A DNA stretch of 64,000 nucleotides from Maribacter sp. (GTDB lineage Bacteria > Bacteroidota > Bacteroidia > Flavobacteriales > Flavobacteriaceae): the NCBI GenBank assembly GCA_011050675.1, contig DRFI01000020.1:620001-684000 (forward strand). The letters are read 5' to 3'. The notes under the pieces were generated by a model. That model was not told the DNA's origin, did not search any database, and saw nothing but the letters and a program-made list of their open reading frames with translations. A program made the position numbers and the translations under genes. Shown here one piece after another: positions 37,501 through 45,823 of this stretch (its first letter is position 1; every line of letters begins with the position of its first letter).

Positions 37501-38267
37501 GTAACGAAACGGTCAATAATGAAGATGCATTGGACAGAGACTACTACAGGGGAAGAATTAGAACATTTAAGGCAAGTGCCGGTTTAGCATATTACAGTCT
37601 TAGAATTAAAGGATTATTTGAATCTTTTAAAGTAACCGATAACCCTGATCGTCTTTTTACTTCTAGTAATTTAGATGATAACATTTTTAAAAATCAAAAT
37701 TATGGCGGAGCAGAATTAACAGGTGAATATGATCGTGATGATGCTGGTGATTTCCCTTCTAAAGCTATTTATTTTGGTTTCGCTGCAGGCTATAAAATGA
37801 ACCTTAATAACAACGCAAACAAATTTGGATACGCTTCTTTAAAAGTTGGTTTTGATCACAAACTAGAATCTAAAGGTAATTTGGTCTATAGCACCATTGC
37901 CGAATACAAAGGTCTTTTTGATTATAACGATGTCTACTTTTATCATACCCCTTCTCTTGGTGGCGGTAATGGATTACGTGGTTTTAGAGATGAGCGTTTT
38001 ACTGGTAAATCTTACTTTTATCAATCATCTGATATAAAGCTGAAACTTAAGAGATATGTGACAGCAGTGTCTCCGGTTACCATCGGCATGTATGGTGGTT
38101 TTGATTATGGTAGAGTTTGGATGCCTGAAGAAAATTCTAATGTATGGCATACTTCACAGGGTGGTGGTTTTTGGATTAGCAGTCTAAAGGCGCTAACCTT
38201 TAATATCGGATATTTCAACTCTAAAGAAAGTAACCTAATTCAAGTTGGTTTTGGACTTTCCATATAA
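34527..38267 (+). CDS. Metallophosphoesterase fused to an outer-membrane surface-antigen barrel
   Basis: A 1246-residue protein. A lipoprotein-like signal (LLLLSSC, Cys near residue 31) is followed by a calcineurin-like phosphoesterase domain with FTGDN (about residue 91), LPGNNEW (about 127), AMHHPVF (about 228) and the variant SGHEE (about 299). A middle region of unassigned fold follows (about 430-880), containing the GDWDRHQDQWRW segment, and the last 350 residues look like an Omp85/BamA-type barrel (SLGGGNGLRGFRDERF, C-terminal aromatic-rich strands). It probably sits in the outer membrane with the enzyme domain on one face. Substrate unknown. Confidence 0.82.
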   Translation: MVNQHSQFNWTNFKIAKSISFTIVLLLLSSCATFKEQGISNIVNDTPSNTITYSFYIAGGLGNTSGVPNHDLLNRFKQELNNASENSTLVFTGDNISTESGDWKADSLLVKQQLELSTAFKGKTVFLPGNNEWKSYELDKIEKVENYLKEVERKSTTVVPNNGCPIDHRVINDDLDLILVDSKWFISNWSRIEGINSKCTDIITRRRFMEELEGYIGDGQGKNIVIAMHHPVFTNGTYAGKTTVNDHVTPLPILGTIKNAVMDLGAFDPEHVNSRRYNYLRIAVSALAQANDRITLISGHEESLQLLEGGGIHQIVSGSLGEKSATKLGPGRITAIGGSIDYQGEYAYGERGFARLDYFADGSSKVTFITENDLNNSKTFAVLPAKEPLKEYEQSTNSDKKIEKTTILNDPKDYDKSSIYKFLWGDRYRKYYGKSVEAPIVKLDTLYGGLSVVKEGGGHQSFSLRLEDSNGKQYAMRSLQKSALKFLKFKLPGISYNTQDYQDTWAEKAISDFFTTAHPYMQLIVDPLAASVAINHSDTDLFYVPKQDSLKQFNENYGDELYYIERRPSEEQAHYKGYRRTINETSGKVTDYESTTDMLEKIKSDESYYVDERSFIRARIFDMLIGDWDRHQDQWRWIEYESPDGEKEFMPIPRDRDNSFPRFDGKVIPFIQWFVPNTRNWQTYDDDIDNVKWLNLSGNKLDRTLLTSYGPEVWVQEAKAIQEGMTPDVIDEAFTRLPISVQDETSENIKTSLKQRLVALTETAKDYAEYLNKIVAVTGTEKDDIFTMTRMENGDTKVVVKRILSDEKNKEIYSRIFNDSLTKEIWIYGLGDDDVFVVEGIENPKTKLRIIGGYGKDSYDIANKKKVKLYDWKHEKISFENLKPATLLTDNYKTNTFHFRYFKPNTNVLVPTLGFRTDDGMFLGASNTYTQNGIDGNTFRQQHTISANYYFKFKAAELSYSGIYGSVFPGWNFEMDAYYANDRYVSNFFGFGNETVNNEDALDRDYYRGRIRTFKASAGLAYYSLRIKGLFESFKVTDNPDRLFTSSNLDDNIFKNQNYGGAELTGEYDRDDAGDFPSKAIYFGFAAGYKMNLNNNANKFGYASLKVGFDHKLESKGNLVYSTIAEYKGLFDYNDVYFYHTPSLGGGNGLRGFRDERFTGKSYFYQSSDIKLKLKRYVTAVSPVTIGMYGGFDYGRVWMPEENSNVWHTSQGGGFWISSLKALTFNIGYFNSKESNLIQVGFGLSI

Positions 38268-38318
38268 CACAAGATTTATTTTGTACTTTTCTAAAGTATT
38301 CCATACCATATAATCATC

Positions 38319-39530
38319 ATGTCTTCAATAGTTTCTAAAGCCGAAGTATTTGCCACCGATAAATTAACCGGTAATATTAACCCAAATTATCTCTATCATA
38401 ATCTTAGGCATACACAACGTGTTGTTAATAGTACCAAAGAACTGATAGAAGGGGAACATATTGGAGATAAAGAAAGTGAATTGCTTTTAGTAGCAGCCTG
38501 GTTTCATGACCTTGGGTATACTATTGCACACAATAATCACGAAGAGCATGGTTGTAAATTAGCCAAGGACTTTTTGACTAAAAACAACTGCCCAACACCA
38601 TTTATAGAGCATATTTGTAGCCTAATAATGGCAACAAAAAAAAATTACTCGCCCACTAATGAATTAGAGAAAATTATTCGCGATGCAGATTCTTCTCATT
38701 TTCATGTAAAGAATTTTATGGCGACTACCGAACTGCTAAGGGAAGAACTTTCGTTATTAGGTATTCAAAGCAATACCTCTGTATATTGGCGAGAAGAGAA
38801 CATTAAACTTTTACGAACCAAACATAGGTTTTATACCGACTATGCAATTCTTACCTGGCAAAAGGGAAAGGATAAGAATATTAAAAGACTCATAAAGGCA
38901 AAAAAGAAAAACAATGAGCTTGTCAAAAAAGAAAATTTAAAAGCTCATTTTAAAGGGGAGTTGCCCGATAGAGGAATACAGACTTTGTACAGGGTTACAT
39001 TACAAAGCCATTTAAAACTTAGTGATATTGCAGATACAAAAGCGAATATTCTACTTTCTGTAAATGCCATTATCGTTTCTATGGCATTGGCTAACTTGGT
39101 TCCAAAATTAGACAACCCTTCAAACGATTATCTATTTTACCCAACGTTTCTTTTTATTATTTTCAGTGTAGTTTCTATGGTGATGTCGATTATTGCAACT
39201 AGACCGAATGTAACATCTGGTCAGTTTACAGAAGAGGAAGTAACTACCAAAAAAGTAAATCTGCTATTTTTCGGTAATTTTCATAAGATGAAGCTAGAAC
39301 AGTATAATTGGGCAATGTCAGAGCTAATTAAAGACAAAGACTATATCTACAGCTCATTAACAAAAGATCTATATTTTCTTGGGATTGTTCTAGAAAGGAA
39401 GTACAGAATTTTACGGTGGACTTATACCGTTTTCATGATCGGTATGATTATTTCAGTGATTGTATTTGGAATTGCACTTAAGTTTTATGGGCCTGAAAGA
39501 ATATTAGAGCTTCCGGTAATGCAACCTTAA
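38319..39530 (+). CDS. HD domain fused to a Pycsar-type transmembrane effector domain (PycTM/DUF5706)
   Basis: A 403-residue protein. The N-terminal part has an HD phosphohydrolase signature: NLRHTQRV, WFHDLGYT (HD near residue 64), HNNHEEHG and DADSSHF. From about residue 215 it carries RVTLQSHLKLSDIADTKA and hydrophobic segments at about 243-262, 272-292 and 372-392, matching the PycTM domain that kills cells in Pycsar anti-phage systems when it senses cyclic pyrimidines. No classical Pycsar cyclase is adjacent, so a defence role is not established. It is monocistronic. Confidence 0.8.
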   Translation: MSSIVSKAEVFATDKLTGNINPNYLYHNLRHTQRVVNSTKELIEGEHIGDKESELLLVAAWFHDLGYTIAHNNHEEHGCKLAKDFLTKNNCPTPFIEHICSLIMATKKNYSPTNELEKIIRDADSSHFHVKNFMATTELLREELSLLGIQSNTSVYWREENIKLLRTKHRFYTDYAILTWQKGKDKNIKRLIKAKKKNNELVKKENLKAHFKGELPDRGIQTLYRVTLQSHLKLSDIADTKANILLSVNAIIVSMALANLVPKLDNPSNDYLFYPTFLFIIFSVVSMVMSIIATRPNVTSGQFTEEEVTTKKVNLLFFGNFHKMKLEQYNWAMSELIKDKDYIYSSLTKDLYFLGIVLERKYRILRWTYTVFMIGMIISVIVFGIALKFYGPERILELPVMQP

Positions 39531-39536
39531 AACATC

Positions 39537-39662
39537 TTATAGTCCTTTAGCCATAAAAACTACACATAAAAAAATTCCCATGGCAGCAACCGCGATGGTG
39601 AATTTAAGTGCTTTTTCTATTGCTGGTTCTTTGGTTTGATTATTAACATTTACTCTGGTCAT
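39537..39662 (-). CDS. Small membrane protein, unknown
   Basis: A 41-residue ORF, MTRVNVNNQTKEPAIEKAL followed by one membrane helix (FTIAVAAMGIFLCVVFMA). CAAAGTTA at 39691-39698 reads TAACTTTG on the minus strand, a perfect -7 element 29 bases upstream, which supports real expression. It ends seven bases after the stop of the convergent HD-PycTM gene. Function unknown. Confidence 0.55.
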   Translation of the reverse strand: MTRVNVNNQTKEPAIEKALKFTIAVAAMGIFLCVVFMAKGL

Positions 39663-39806
39663 GGCCAATGGTTTATTTAATAGTATACCGCAAAGTTAAA
39701 AATTGCGACTATGAAGTTTTGACCTCATACACTATTTTCTTATCTCCATCAAGCACACACTAACAAACTGTTTTTATGATAACTACCATTTTCTAAGAAT
39801 ATCCGT

Positions 39807-41243
39807 TTAACTCATCTGAATCATTGTTTCCTTAAACTTTGCCTTTGGTGCAGAACAAACAGGACACTCATAATGTTCATCTATATCTTGAAATTTTGTA
39901 CCCGCTGCAATACTCAAAGCTACATCACCAAAAGACTCATCATAAACTGTTAGGCAATCTTGACACTGAAACAACGTTTGTGTTGCTTCTACCACCTCAA
40001 CATTTGTAGTCTCTTTAGAATCATCTAAACGACCTAGCTGATCAAAATACATCTTACTCAATTCCATCAACAAACCAGGTAATTCTATCTTATCTATATC
40101 TTGGGCATAGGTAATATACTTTTGGCTGTTTGGATCAAAATGTTCAAAATGTAGAACATTGTACGTAGGGCGAACTTCAAAGTCTTTAACAATAGTGGGT
40201 AAACTATTCTTTTCGATAATTACCGAGGCAAAGTGAGAACGTTTACCCACTTCATTACTAATACAGAATGTAAGACCATAAGTACTAATATCATTTTGGT
40301 CAAAGCTTCGAACTAAAAATTTCTTTAACTCTAAAGCCTCGCCATCATCAATTGGCACATGCCAATTCATTTCCAATTGGGAATGCCTAACATTGATTCC
40401 TCTTTTACCCAAAAAGCGTTCTAATGCCGGTCTACTCGATTTTTTAATTCCTTTTACTACAAATGATTTCCAAGGAGTAATACATATTTTTCCAATACTG
40501 TTATCTAAACAAAAACCACAAAATGCTTTTAGAAATGACAGGTCATATTTATTGTTTCTCCAGTAAAGACCTAGCCAATACATATCTGGCCCCAAACGGT
40601 TCATACCCTCATAGTATGGGAAAGTTTGAAAAGGAACCTTTAATTCCTTTTCCATCGTTCTATTATTGGTCTCTAAATTTTTGTTCATGACAAAGAACAA
40701 CTCATCTATGTCCGTAATATCCTCATATATTTCTTCGAACTGTTTAGAAATGGAATTAATATCCCAACTATAGATAAGAACCGGATAAAATGCAGACGAT
40801 TTCCAATGGGGTAGTTTAATGTTTAAATACCAATAATCTTCTTGTTCAGAAGCTATAAAGTTGAGGTTGCCACTAAAGATAGGAACCAAGCGTTGTTTTG
40901 GATCTGTAATATTGATTTTTAATTTCGGTAAAAAATCAAATCCTTCTAGAATATAGAGATAAGTAGACCCTTTTAACCAATGGGTCATGTCAAAAATATC
41001 TGCAGATACATATGAGCTTACAATGTTCTGAAAAGTACGATTGGCAATAATATCGGTATTGAATTTAGAAATACTTTCTAACTGTTCTTCTTTAGCATCT
41101 TTCAACGGAAACAAAATATCTTGTCTCGACCCAAAATTGACGCTTTTAAGCCCCGCTGCTTCTAACATCGTAATAATATCTTTCAATTCACCAGGAGAGG
41201 TGACTCCTCCTTTTATCAGTATTCTATGAAGATCATCGTTCAT
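39807..41243 (-). CDS. Nitrite/sulfite reductase ferredoxin-like domain fused to rubredoxin
   Basis: A 478-residue protein. The first 60 residues (LIKGGVTSPGELKDIITMLE, FGSRQDILF) resemble the ferredoxin-like half-domain of nitrite and sulfite reductases, and a second such region may follow (GKICITPWKSFVVKG). No siroheme cysteine set is present. The C-terminus is a rubredoxin with CQDC and CPVC ligands for one iron. It lies 11 bases downstream of the nitrate reductase gene in the same operon, so it is a probable electron carrier or docking subunit for that enzyme. Confidence 0.78.
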   Translation of the reverse strand: MNDDLHRILIKGGVTSPGELKDIITMLEAAGLKSVNFGSRQDILFPLKDAKEEQLESISKFNTDIIANRTFQNIVSSYVSADIFDMTHWLKGSTYLYILEGFDFLPKLKINITDPKQRLVPIFSGNLNFIASEQEDYWYLNIKLPHWKSSAFYPVLIYSWDINSISKQFEEIYEDITDIDELFFVMNKNLETNNRTMEKELKVPFQTFPYYEGMNRLGPDMYWLGLYWRNNKYDLSFLKAFCGFCLDNSIGKICITPWKSFVVKGIKKSSRPALERFLGKRGINVRHSQLEMNWHVPIDDGEALELKKFLVRSFDQNDISTYGLTFCISNEVGKRSHFASVIIEKNSLPTIVKDFEVRPTYNVLHFEHFDPNSQKYITYAQDIDKIELPGLLMELSKMYFDQLGRLDDSKETTNVEVVEATQTLFQCQDCLTVYDESFGDVALSIAAGTKFQDIDEHYECPVCSAPKAKFKETMIQMS

Positions 41244-41254
41244 ATCGCGCTATT

Positions 41255-44200
41255 CTAATTTGCTAAAACCAGCTGTTTCTTTAATAATTCTTTTATTTCG
41301 GGCTTACAACTTCCACAACCTAAACCTGCCCCTGTTTCTGAACATAATTTGTTGAAATCTGAGCATCCGCCTTTTATTGCATCAAGTACATTGCCTTCTC
41401 CAACCTGACTACAAGAGCAGACCAATTTTCCTTTTAAAGGAACGGATGTTGAGGCACCTCGCAGCAGTTCATTTCGCTTTTCGGATAATTCAATCTCTTC
41501 TTCTATCAGTCTTTTAAATTCTGCAAATTCATTTTTATCACCCAGTAAAATGGCGCCTTTTAACGTATCATCTTTTACAATACATTTCTTATAAAAACGC
41601 TTACTTACATCCATTAAAATGATTTCCTCATAAGTAGAATCGCCAATGGGTGAATTCACCATACCAATACTACAGAGATCCAGATTTTCGAATTTTAAAA
41701 TATTCATTAACACCGAACCATTGTAAATACTACTGAAGTCTCCAAGTATAAAATTAGCTGCAATATCGGCTTGTTGTTCTGCAGCCGAAGTAATACCGAA
41801 AAGCGAATTTTTGAACTCTGCTATTTCACCTAAAGCAAATATAGACGGGTCGCTACTTTGCAAATATGAATTTACCACGACACCTCTACGCGTATTGATG
41901 CCTGTTTGTTTTGCCAATTCAATATTTGGTCTGGTACCGATAGCATATACTATAGCATTACATTGAATAGTACGACCTGTTTTTAGATTAACAGATAGGC
42001 TATGTTTTTGGTTCTTATCCTCAAAAACAGTACTTACTTCATTATCGAAATAAAGATTTATACCTCGTTCTACTACATCTTCTGCCAATAAACGACTTGC
42101 AACGCTATCTAGCTGCCGTTCCATTAATCGTGGTGCACGTTGTATAATACTAATGTTGATATTGATTTTTTTCAATGCAGCAGCGAGCTCTAGTCCTAAT
42201 AGGCCTCCACCTACAATAACCACATTTTGGTCTTTAGCCTGCAGTCCGGTTTCTGCGAGGTATTTTCTTAGTTTATCTGCATCACCTCGTTCACGCATCG
42301 TAAAACGACCGGGTAATTGTATCTGAACATCACTAGGTATAAAGGCTCTACTACCTGTGGCCATTATTAGTAAATCGTACGAATGTTTTTCTCCATTAGA
42401 ATCTACTACTGTTTTATTTTCCGCATCTACATTTTCAATTCCTACTCCAGAATGTAATACTACATCTAGTTTTTTCAACTCCCCATCTTTAAGCTTCTCT
42501 AAAGCTTCCCAAGAAAGCTCATCACTTACATATTCTGGGAGTAAAACTCGATTATAGAAAGGGTCTTTTTCCTTTGAAAATACATGAAGTTCATCAATAC
42601 TATTTTTCTCTCTATACGATTGTATAAAACGATACGCTGCAGCACCTGCACCTATAACCACTACTTTCTGTTTCTCTTTTACAAACTTTGCAACCTCAAC
42701 AGCACAGTATTTAAAATCGGGCTCTTTTGATACCGGATCTACCAAGTCATTGGTTAAATTATTTACCCTGCCAAAATCATTATTCAATACTCTACCCCAG
42801 TGCATGGGCAGGAAAACAACGGATTCGCGTATATCATAATTCAGCTGCACTTTCACCTGTACTTTTCCTCTTCTGCTTTTTACAACCGCTATATCCCCTT
42901 CTTTAATCTTCCGTAAATACGCATCTACTGCGTTCATTTCTAAATAGGGCTGTGGAACATGCGTCAATAATCTTTTCACCTTACCGGTTTTGGTTCGGGT
43001 ATGCCATTGATCACGAACCCTACCTGAGTTCAGTATCAACGGGTAGTCGATAGTCGTTTCTTCAGATTTATTATAAAGTGTTGCTGGCGCATTAAAATGT
43101 GCCTTTTTATCGTTGGTAAAGAACTTGCGGTCCGTAAATAATCTAGGTGTTCCTTTATGCGTTTTATGTGGAACCGGCCATTGAAAACTACCTTCATTTA
43201 TCAACCGTTCATAAGACAAGCCAGAAATATCTATTTCAGTGCCTTTTGTCAATAAACAGTGTTCGTCATAGACTTCACTGCTATTCTTATAATCGAAGCC
43301 TTTATAGCCCATTGCCTGTGCAAAACGCCATATAATTTCTGCATCTGGTAATGCTTCACCCGGTGCATCTATAACTTTAGGCAAATGACTAATTCGTCTT
43401 TCTGAATTGGTCATGGTACCTTCTTTCTCTAACCAACCCGCTGCCGGTAATAATAAATCGGCAAATTTGGTTGTTTCAGAATTATGGGATATATCTTGAA
43501 CTACTACGAATTTTGCCTTTTTTAAAGCTCTTTCTACTTTGTTAGAATTAGGCATACTTACCGCAGGGTTAGTACATACGATCCAAATCGCTTTTAACTT
43601 ACCTTCATCTAGGGCATCGAACATTTCTGTTGCGGTATAGCCTGGTTCTGACTGTATTTCTCCACCTCCCCAAAAATCGGACACTTCTTTTCTGTGTGCC
43701 GCATTTCCTAAATTTTTATGTGCTGCCAACAAGCTGGCCATACCACCAACTTCTCTACCGCCCATAGCATTAGGTTGCCCTGTCAAAGAAAATGGTCCAG
43801 CACCTGGTTTGCCTATTTGCCCCGTTAAAAGTGACAAATTTAGTAATGATACATTTTTAGCTACACCAATAACACTTTGGTTCAACCCCATAGTCCACAT
43901 GCTGATAAACTTCTTGGCATTACCAATATATTCGGCAGCTTTACGAATATCACCAACGGGAATACCACATTTTTTAGCAGCTTCTTTCAGTGATAAGGTA
44001 AACGCCATTTCTTTAACCGCCTCAAAATTTGCGGTGTGCTTTTTTATAAAGGCGGAATCTATTTTTCTTTTCTCGATTAATCGACGGGCTATAGCATTAA
44101 AAAGAATAACATCGGTACCCGGTAAAATCTGTAAATGCAAATCGGCACCTGCACAGGTTTGGGTTTTTCGAGGATCAACTACAATTATTTTTACGTTAGG

Positions 44201-44785
44201 GTTCTCTTCCTTGTGCTTTTCCAACCTTCTATATAATATCGGATGGCACCATGCCGGGTTAGCCCCTGCAATTAGAAAACAATCTGCTAATTCTATATCG
44301 TCATATGAAATAGGAACAGAATCTTCGCCTAATGTTTTTTTATAGCCAACAACGGCAGAACTCATGCACAACCTTGAGTTGGTATCTATGTTATTGGTAC
44401 CTATAAATCCTTTAGTGAGTTTGTTAATTAGATAGTATTCTTCTGTTAAACATTGACCGGACACATAGAATCCCACACTATTAGAACCATGTTTTGCGAT
44501 GATGCTTTTAAAAACAGCAGCTGCACGTTCAAAAGCAGTGTCCCAAGAAACTCGTTGTAATGGGTGATTTCTGCTCCATTTCATTTCTGGATACAGAATT
44601 CGATCTGTTTTATCTTGGGCTACATAATTGAGATTTCGACCCTTTGTACAAAGCATGCCTTTGTTTGATGGATAATCGGGATTACCATCTACCGATATAG
44701 TTCCTTTTGAATCTACATTAACCAACATACCACAGCCTACACCGCAATATGAACATATCGTTTTATGAGTTTTATTACTATTCAT
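41255..44785 (-). CDS. Assimilatory nitrate reductase with fused NirB-like diaphorase and BFD domain
   Basis: A 1176-residue multidomain enzyme reducing nitrate to nitrite. An N-terminal [4Fe-4S] site (CSYCGVGCG, residues 11-19, fourth Cys in GMLCTKG) opens a molybdopterin oxidoreductase of the NapA/NasA type (to about residue 690). From about 708 (KVVVIGAGAAAYRF) comes a FAD/NAD(P)H diaphorase like NirB, and from about 1118 a BFD-like [2Fe-2S] domain (CSCSQ, CGSC). Electrons could pass from NADH to Mo within one chain. A frame extends to 44863, but the operator at 44836-44851 lies there, so I start at ATG 44785. Confidence 0.9.
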   Translation of the reverse strand: MNSNKTHKTICSYCGVGCGMLVNVDSKGTISVDGNPDYPSNKGMLCTKGRNLNYVAQDKTDRILYPEMKWSRNHPLQRVSWDTAFERAAAVFKSIIAKHGSNSVGFYVSGQCLTEEYYLINKLTKGFIGTNNIDTNSRLCMSSAVVGYKKTLGEDSVPISYDDIELADCFLIAGANPAWCHPILYRRLEKHKEENPNVKIIVVDPRKTQTCAGADLHLQILPGTDVILFNAIARRLIEKRKIDSAFIKKHTANFEAVKEMAFTLSLKEAAKKCGIPVGDIRKAAEYIGNAKKFISMWTMGLNQSVIGVAKNVSLLNLSLLTGQIGKPGAGPFSLTGQPNAMGGREVGGMASLLAAHKNLGNAAHRKEVSDFWGGGEIQSEPGYTATEMFDALDEGKLKAIWIVCTNPAVSMPNSNKVERALKKAKFVVVQDISHNSETTKFADLLLPAAGWLEKEGTMTNSERRISHLPKVIDAPGEALPDAEIIWRFAQAMGYKGFDYKNSSEVYDEHCLLTKGTEIDISGLSYERLINEGSFQWPVPHKTHKGTPRLFTDRKFFTNDKKAHFNAPATLYNKSEETTIDYPLILNSGRVRDQWHTRTKTGKVKRLLTHVPQPYLEMNAVDAYLRKIKEGDIAVVKSRRGKVQVKVQLNYDIRESVVFLPMHWGRVLNNDFGRVNNLTNDLVDPVSKEPDFKYCAVEVAKFVKEKQKVVVIGAGAAAYRFIQSYREKNSIDELHVFSKEKDPFYNRVLLPEYVSDELSWEALEKLKDGELKKLDVVLHSGVGIENVDAENKTVVDSNGEKHSYDLLIMATGSRAFIPSDVQIQLPGRFTMRERGDADKLRKYLAETGLQAKDQNVVIVGGGLLGLELAAALKKININISIIQRAPRLMERQLDSVASRLLAEDVVERGINLYFDNEVSTVFEDKNQKHSLSVNLKTGRTIQCNAIVYAIGTRPNIELAKQTGINTRRGVVVNSYLQSSDPSIFALGEIAEFKNSLFGITSAAEQQADIAANFILGDFSSIYNGSVLMNILKFENLDLCSIGMVNSPIGDSTYEEIILMDVSKRFYKKCIVKDDTLKGAILLGDKNEFAEFKRLIEEEIELSEKRNELLRGASTSVPLKGKLVCSCSQVGEGNVLDAIKGGCSDFNKLCSETGAGLGCGSCKPEIKELLKKQLVLAN

Positions 44786-44830
44786 TTTATCAATGATAAA
44801 GAATGGTTCAGAAGTATACTGCAAATTATA

Positions 44831-44856
44831 AAAAGTACGTATAAATACGTACTTTT
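44831..44856 (-). promoter_or_regulatory. NarL-like 7-2-7 operator before nitrate reductase
   Basis: A perfect 16-bp dyad, TACGTAT-AA-ATACGTA at 44836-44851, extends outward by G/C and four A/T pairs to 44831-44856. It stands 51 bases before the nitrate reductase ATG. An imperfect -7 element (TTTG on the minus strand, 44822-44825) lies between. The geometry is that of NarL-type sites. The rest of the spacer to 45056 has a short palindrome AATTGATCAATT (44918-44929) and nothing else clear. Confidence 0.75.
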
Positions 44857-45056
44857 TTATCATAAATGTTCAGTAATAAATCGAGTGATTCGTAATTAAT
44901 TTACTCAAGTACTGAGAATTGATCAATTAAGGAAAAAGTAGCGCATAGAAATATTAATGCTACGGTTCTAAGTTAAGCATTAGCAATCACAGAAACTGCA
45001 TGTAAATACAACCTGATATTTCTCTCGTTAAATAATACCAGCGAATGTAGAAACCT

Positions 45057-45728
45057 TTAGATAAGGTTATGTTTCTGAGACTTTTTAGAAAGGTCAATTA
45101 GATTTTTTACATCCATTTTACGCATTAAATTAAAACGATGTGTTTCAATAGTACGTTTACTATTTTGAAGTTTTTCTGATATCTGTTGATTGGTTAACCC
45201 AGAAAGGACTAACTCTAAAACCTTAAGTTCTTTATTGGTTAAATCAAAGACGTTATCACCAGTTTTACGAGGTGCTTCTTCTTTAATCACCTCTTTTTTT
45301 ACACTCATTAAGTTATTAACCAACACATTACTGATGTCTCCGCTAAAATACTTTCCACCATCTCTAACGGTATGTATCGCTTTTATAAATTCTGACTTAT
45401 CAGTATCCTTTAAAAGATATCCATTGGCTCCAGAGCTTATAGATTTTAGAATGTATTCTTCAGAATCATGCATTGAAAGTATAATAGACTTCACCTCGGT
45501 TTTGCTATTTGTAAGCTCTGCCACGGCATCTATACCATTCATGACCGGCATTCTAATATCTATAATTAAAATATCGGGTTTTACCTTATTTACTAATTCA
45601 ATAGCTTCTTTCCCGTTCGATGCTTCGCCAATTACGTCTAGGTCAGATTCCGATTCTAATAAAGATCGAATTCCGTCTCTAACCAAAGCGTGGTCATCTG
45701 CCAATACTATTCTCGTTGTTTCACTCAA
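45057..45728 (-). CDS. NarL/FixJ family response regulator
   Basis: A 223-residue regulator. The receiver domain has the acidic pair in VLADDHALVRDG, the phospho-acceptor Asp in DILIIDIRMPVMNG and the switch Lys in LLKDTDKS. The C-terminal LuxR-type HTH is LTNKELKVLELVLSG and LTNQQISEKLQNSKRTIETH. The start appears to be TTG (45728); no ATG is available before the receiver. It lies inside the nitrate cluster and is the natural partner of the NarX-like kinase at 53363. A 13-bp inverted repeat of the operator type lies just upstream. Confidence 0.9.
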   Translation of the reverse strand: MSETTRIVLADDHALVRDGIRSLLESESDLDVIGEASNGKEAIELVNKVKPDILIIDIRMPVMNGIDAVAELTNSKTEVKSIILSMHDSEEYILKSISSGANGYLLKDTDKSEFIKAIHTVRDGGKYFSGDISNVLVNNLMSVKKEVIKEEAPRKTGDNVFDLTNKELKVLELVLSGLTNQQISEKLQNSKRTIETHRFNLMRKMDVKNLIDLSKKSQKHNLI

Positions 45729-45737
45729 AATATAGGT

Positions 45738-45770
45738 AATTATACGTAATAAGCTAAATTACGTATAATT
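45738..45770 (-). promoter_or_regulatory. 13-bp inverted repeat with TACGTA cores before the response regulator
   Basis: AATTATACGTAAT (45738-45750) and its exact complement ATTACGTATAATT (45758-45770) flank seven bases. Each arm contains TACGTA, the core of the nitrate-gene operators, but the spacing differs from the 7-2-7 sites. It begins ten bases before the TTG start, so it may mediate autoregulation. Confidence 0.65.
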
Positions 45771-45823
45771 TTAAAATGATGATACGGTTTATGATACCAA
45801 GGATGTTTAGATGGTATATAGTT

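Noticed and set aside
30603-39530. Complete Pycsar anti-phage operon
   Set aside because: The cyclase-like DUF2652 gene and the HD-PycTM gene are about 7 kb apart with unrelated genes between, unlike known Pycsar two-gene operons.
44786-44863. 26-residue N-terminal extension of the nitrate reductase frame
   Set aside because: It is not protein-like for this family and contains the operator dyad. The ATG at 44785 places the iron-sulfur cysteines at the usual distance.
44918-44929. Palindrome AATTGATCAATT downstream of the regulator gene
   Set aside because: It is short, AT-rich and not repeated at other nitrate promoters; I see no reason to give it a function.
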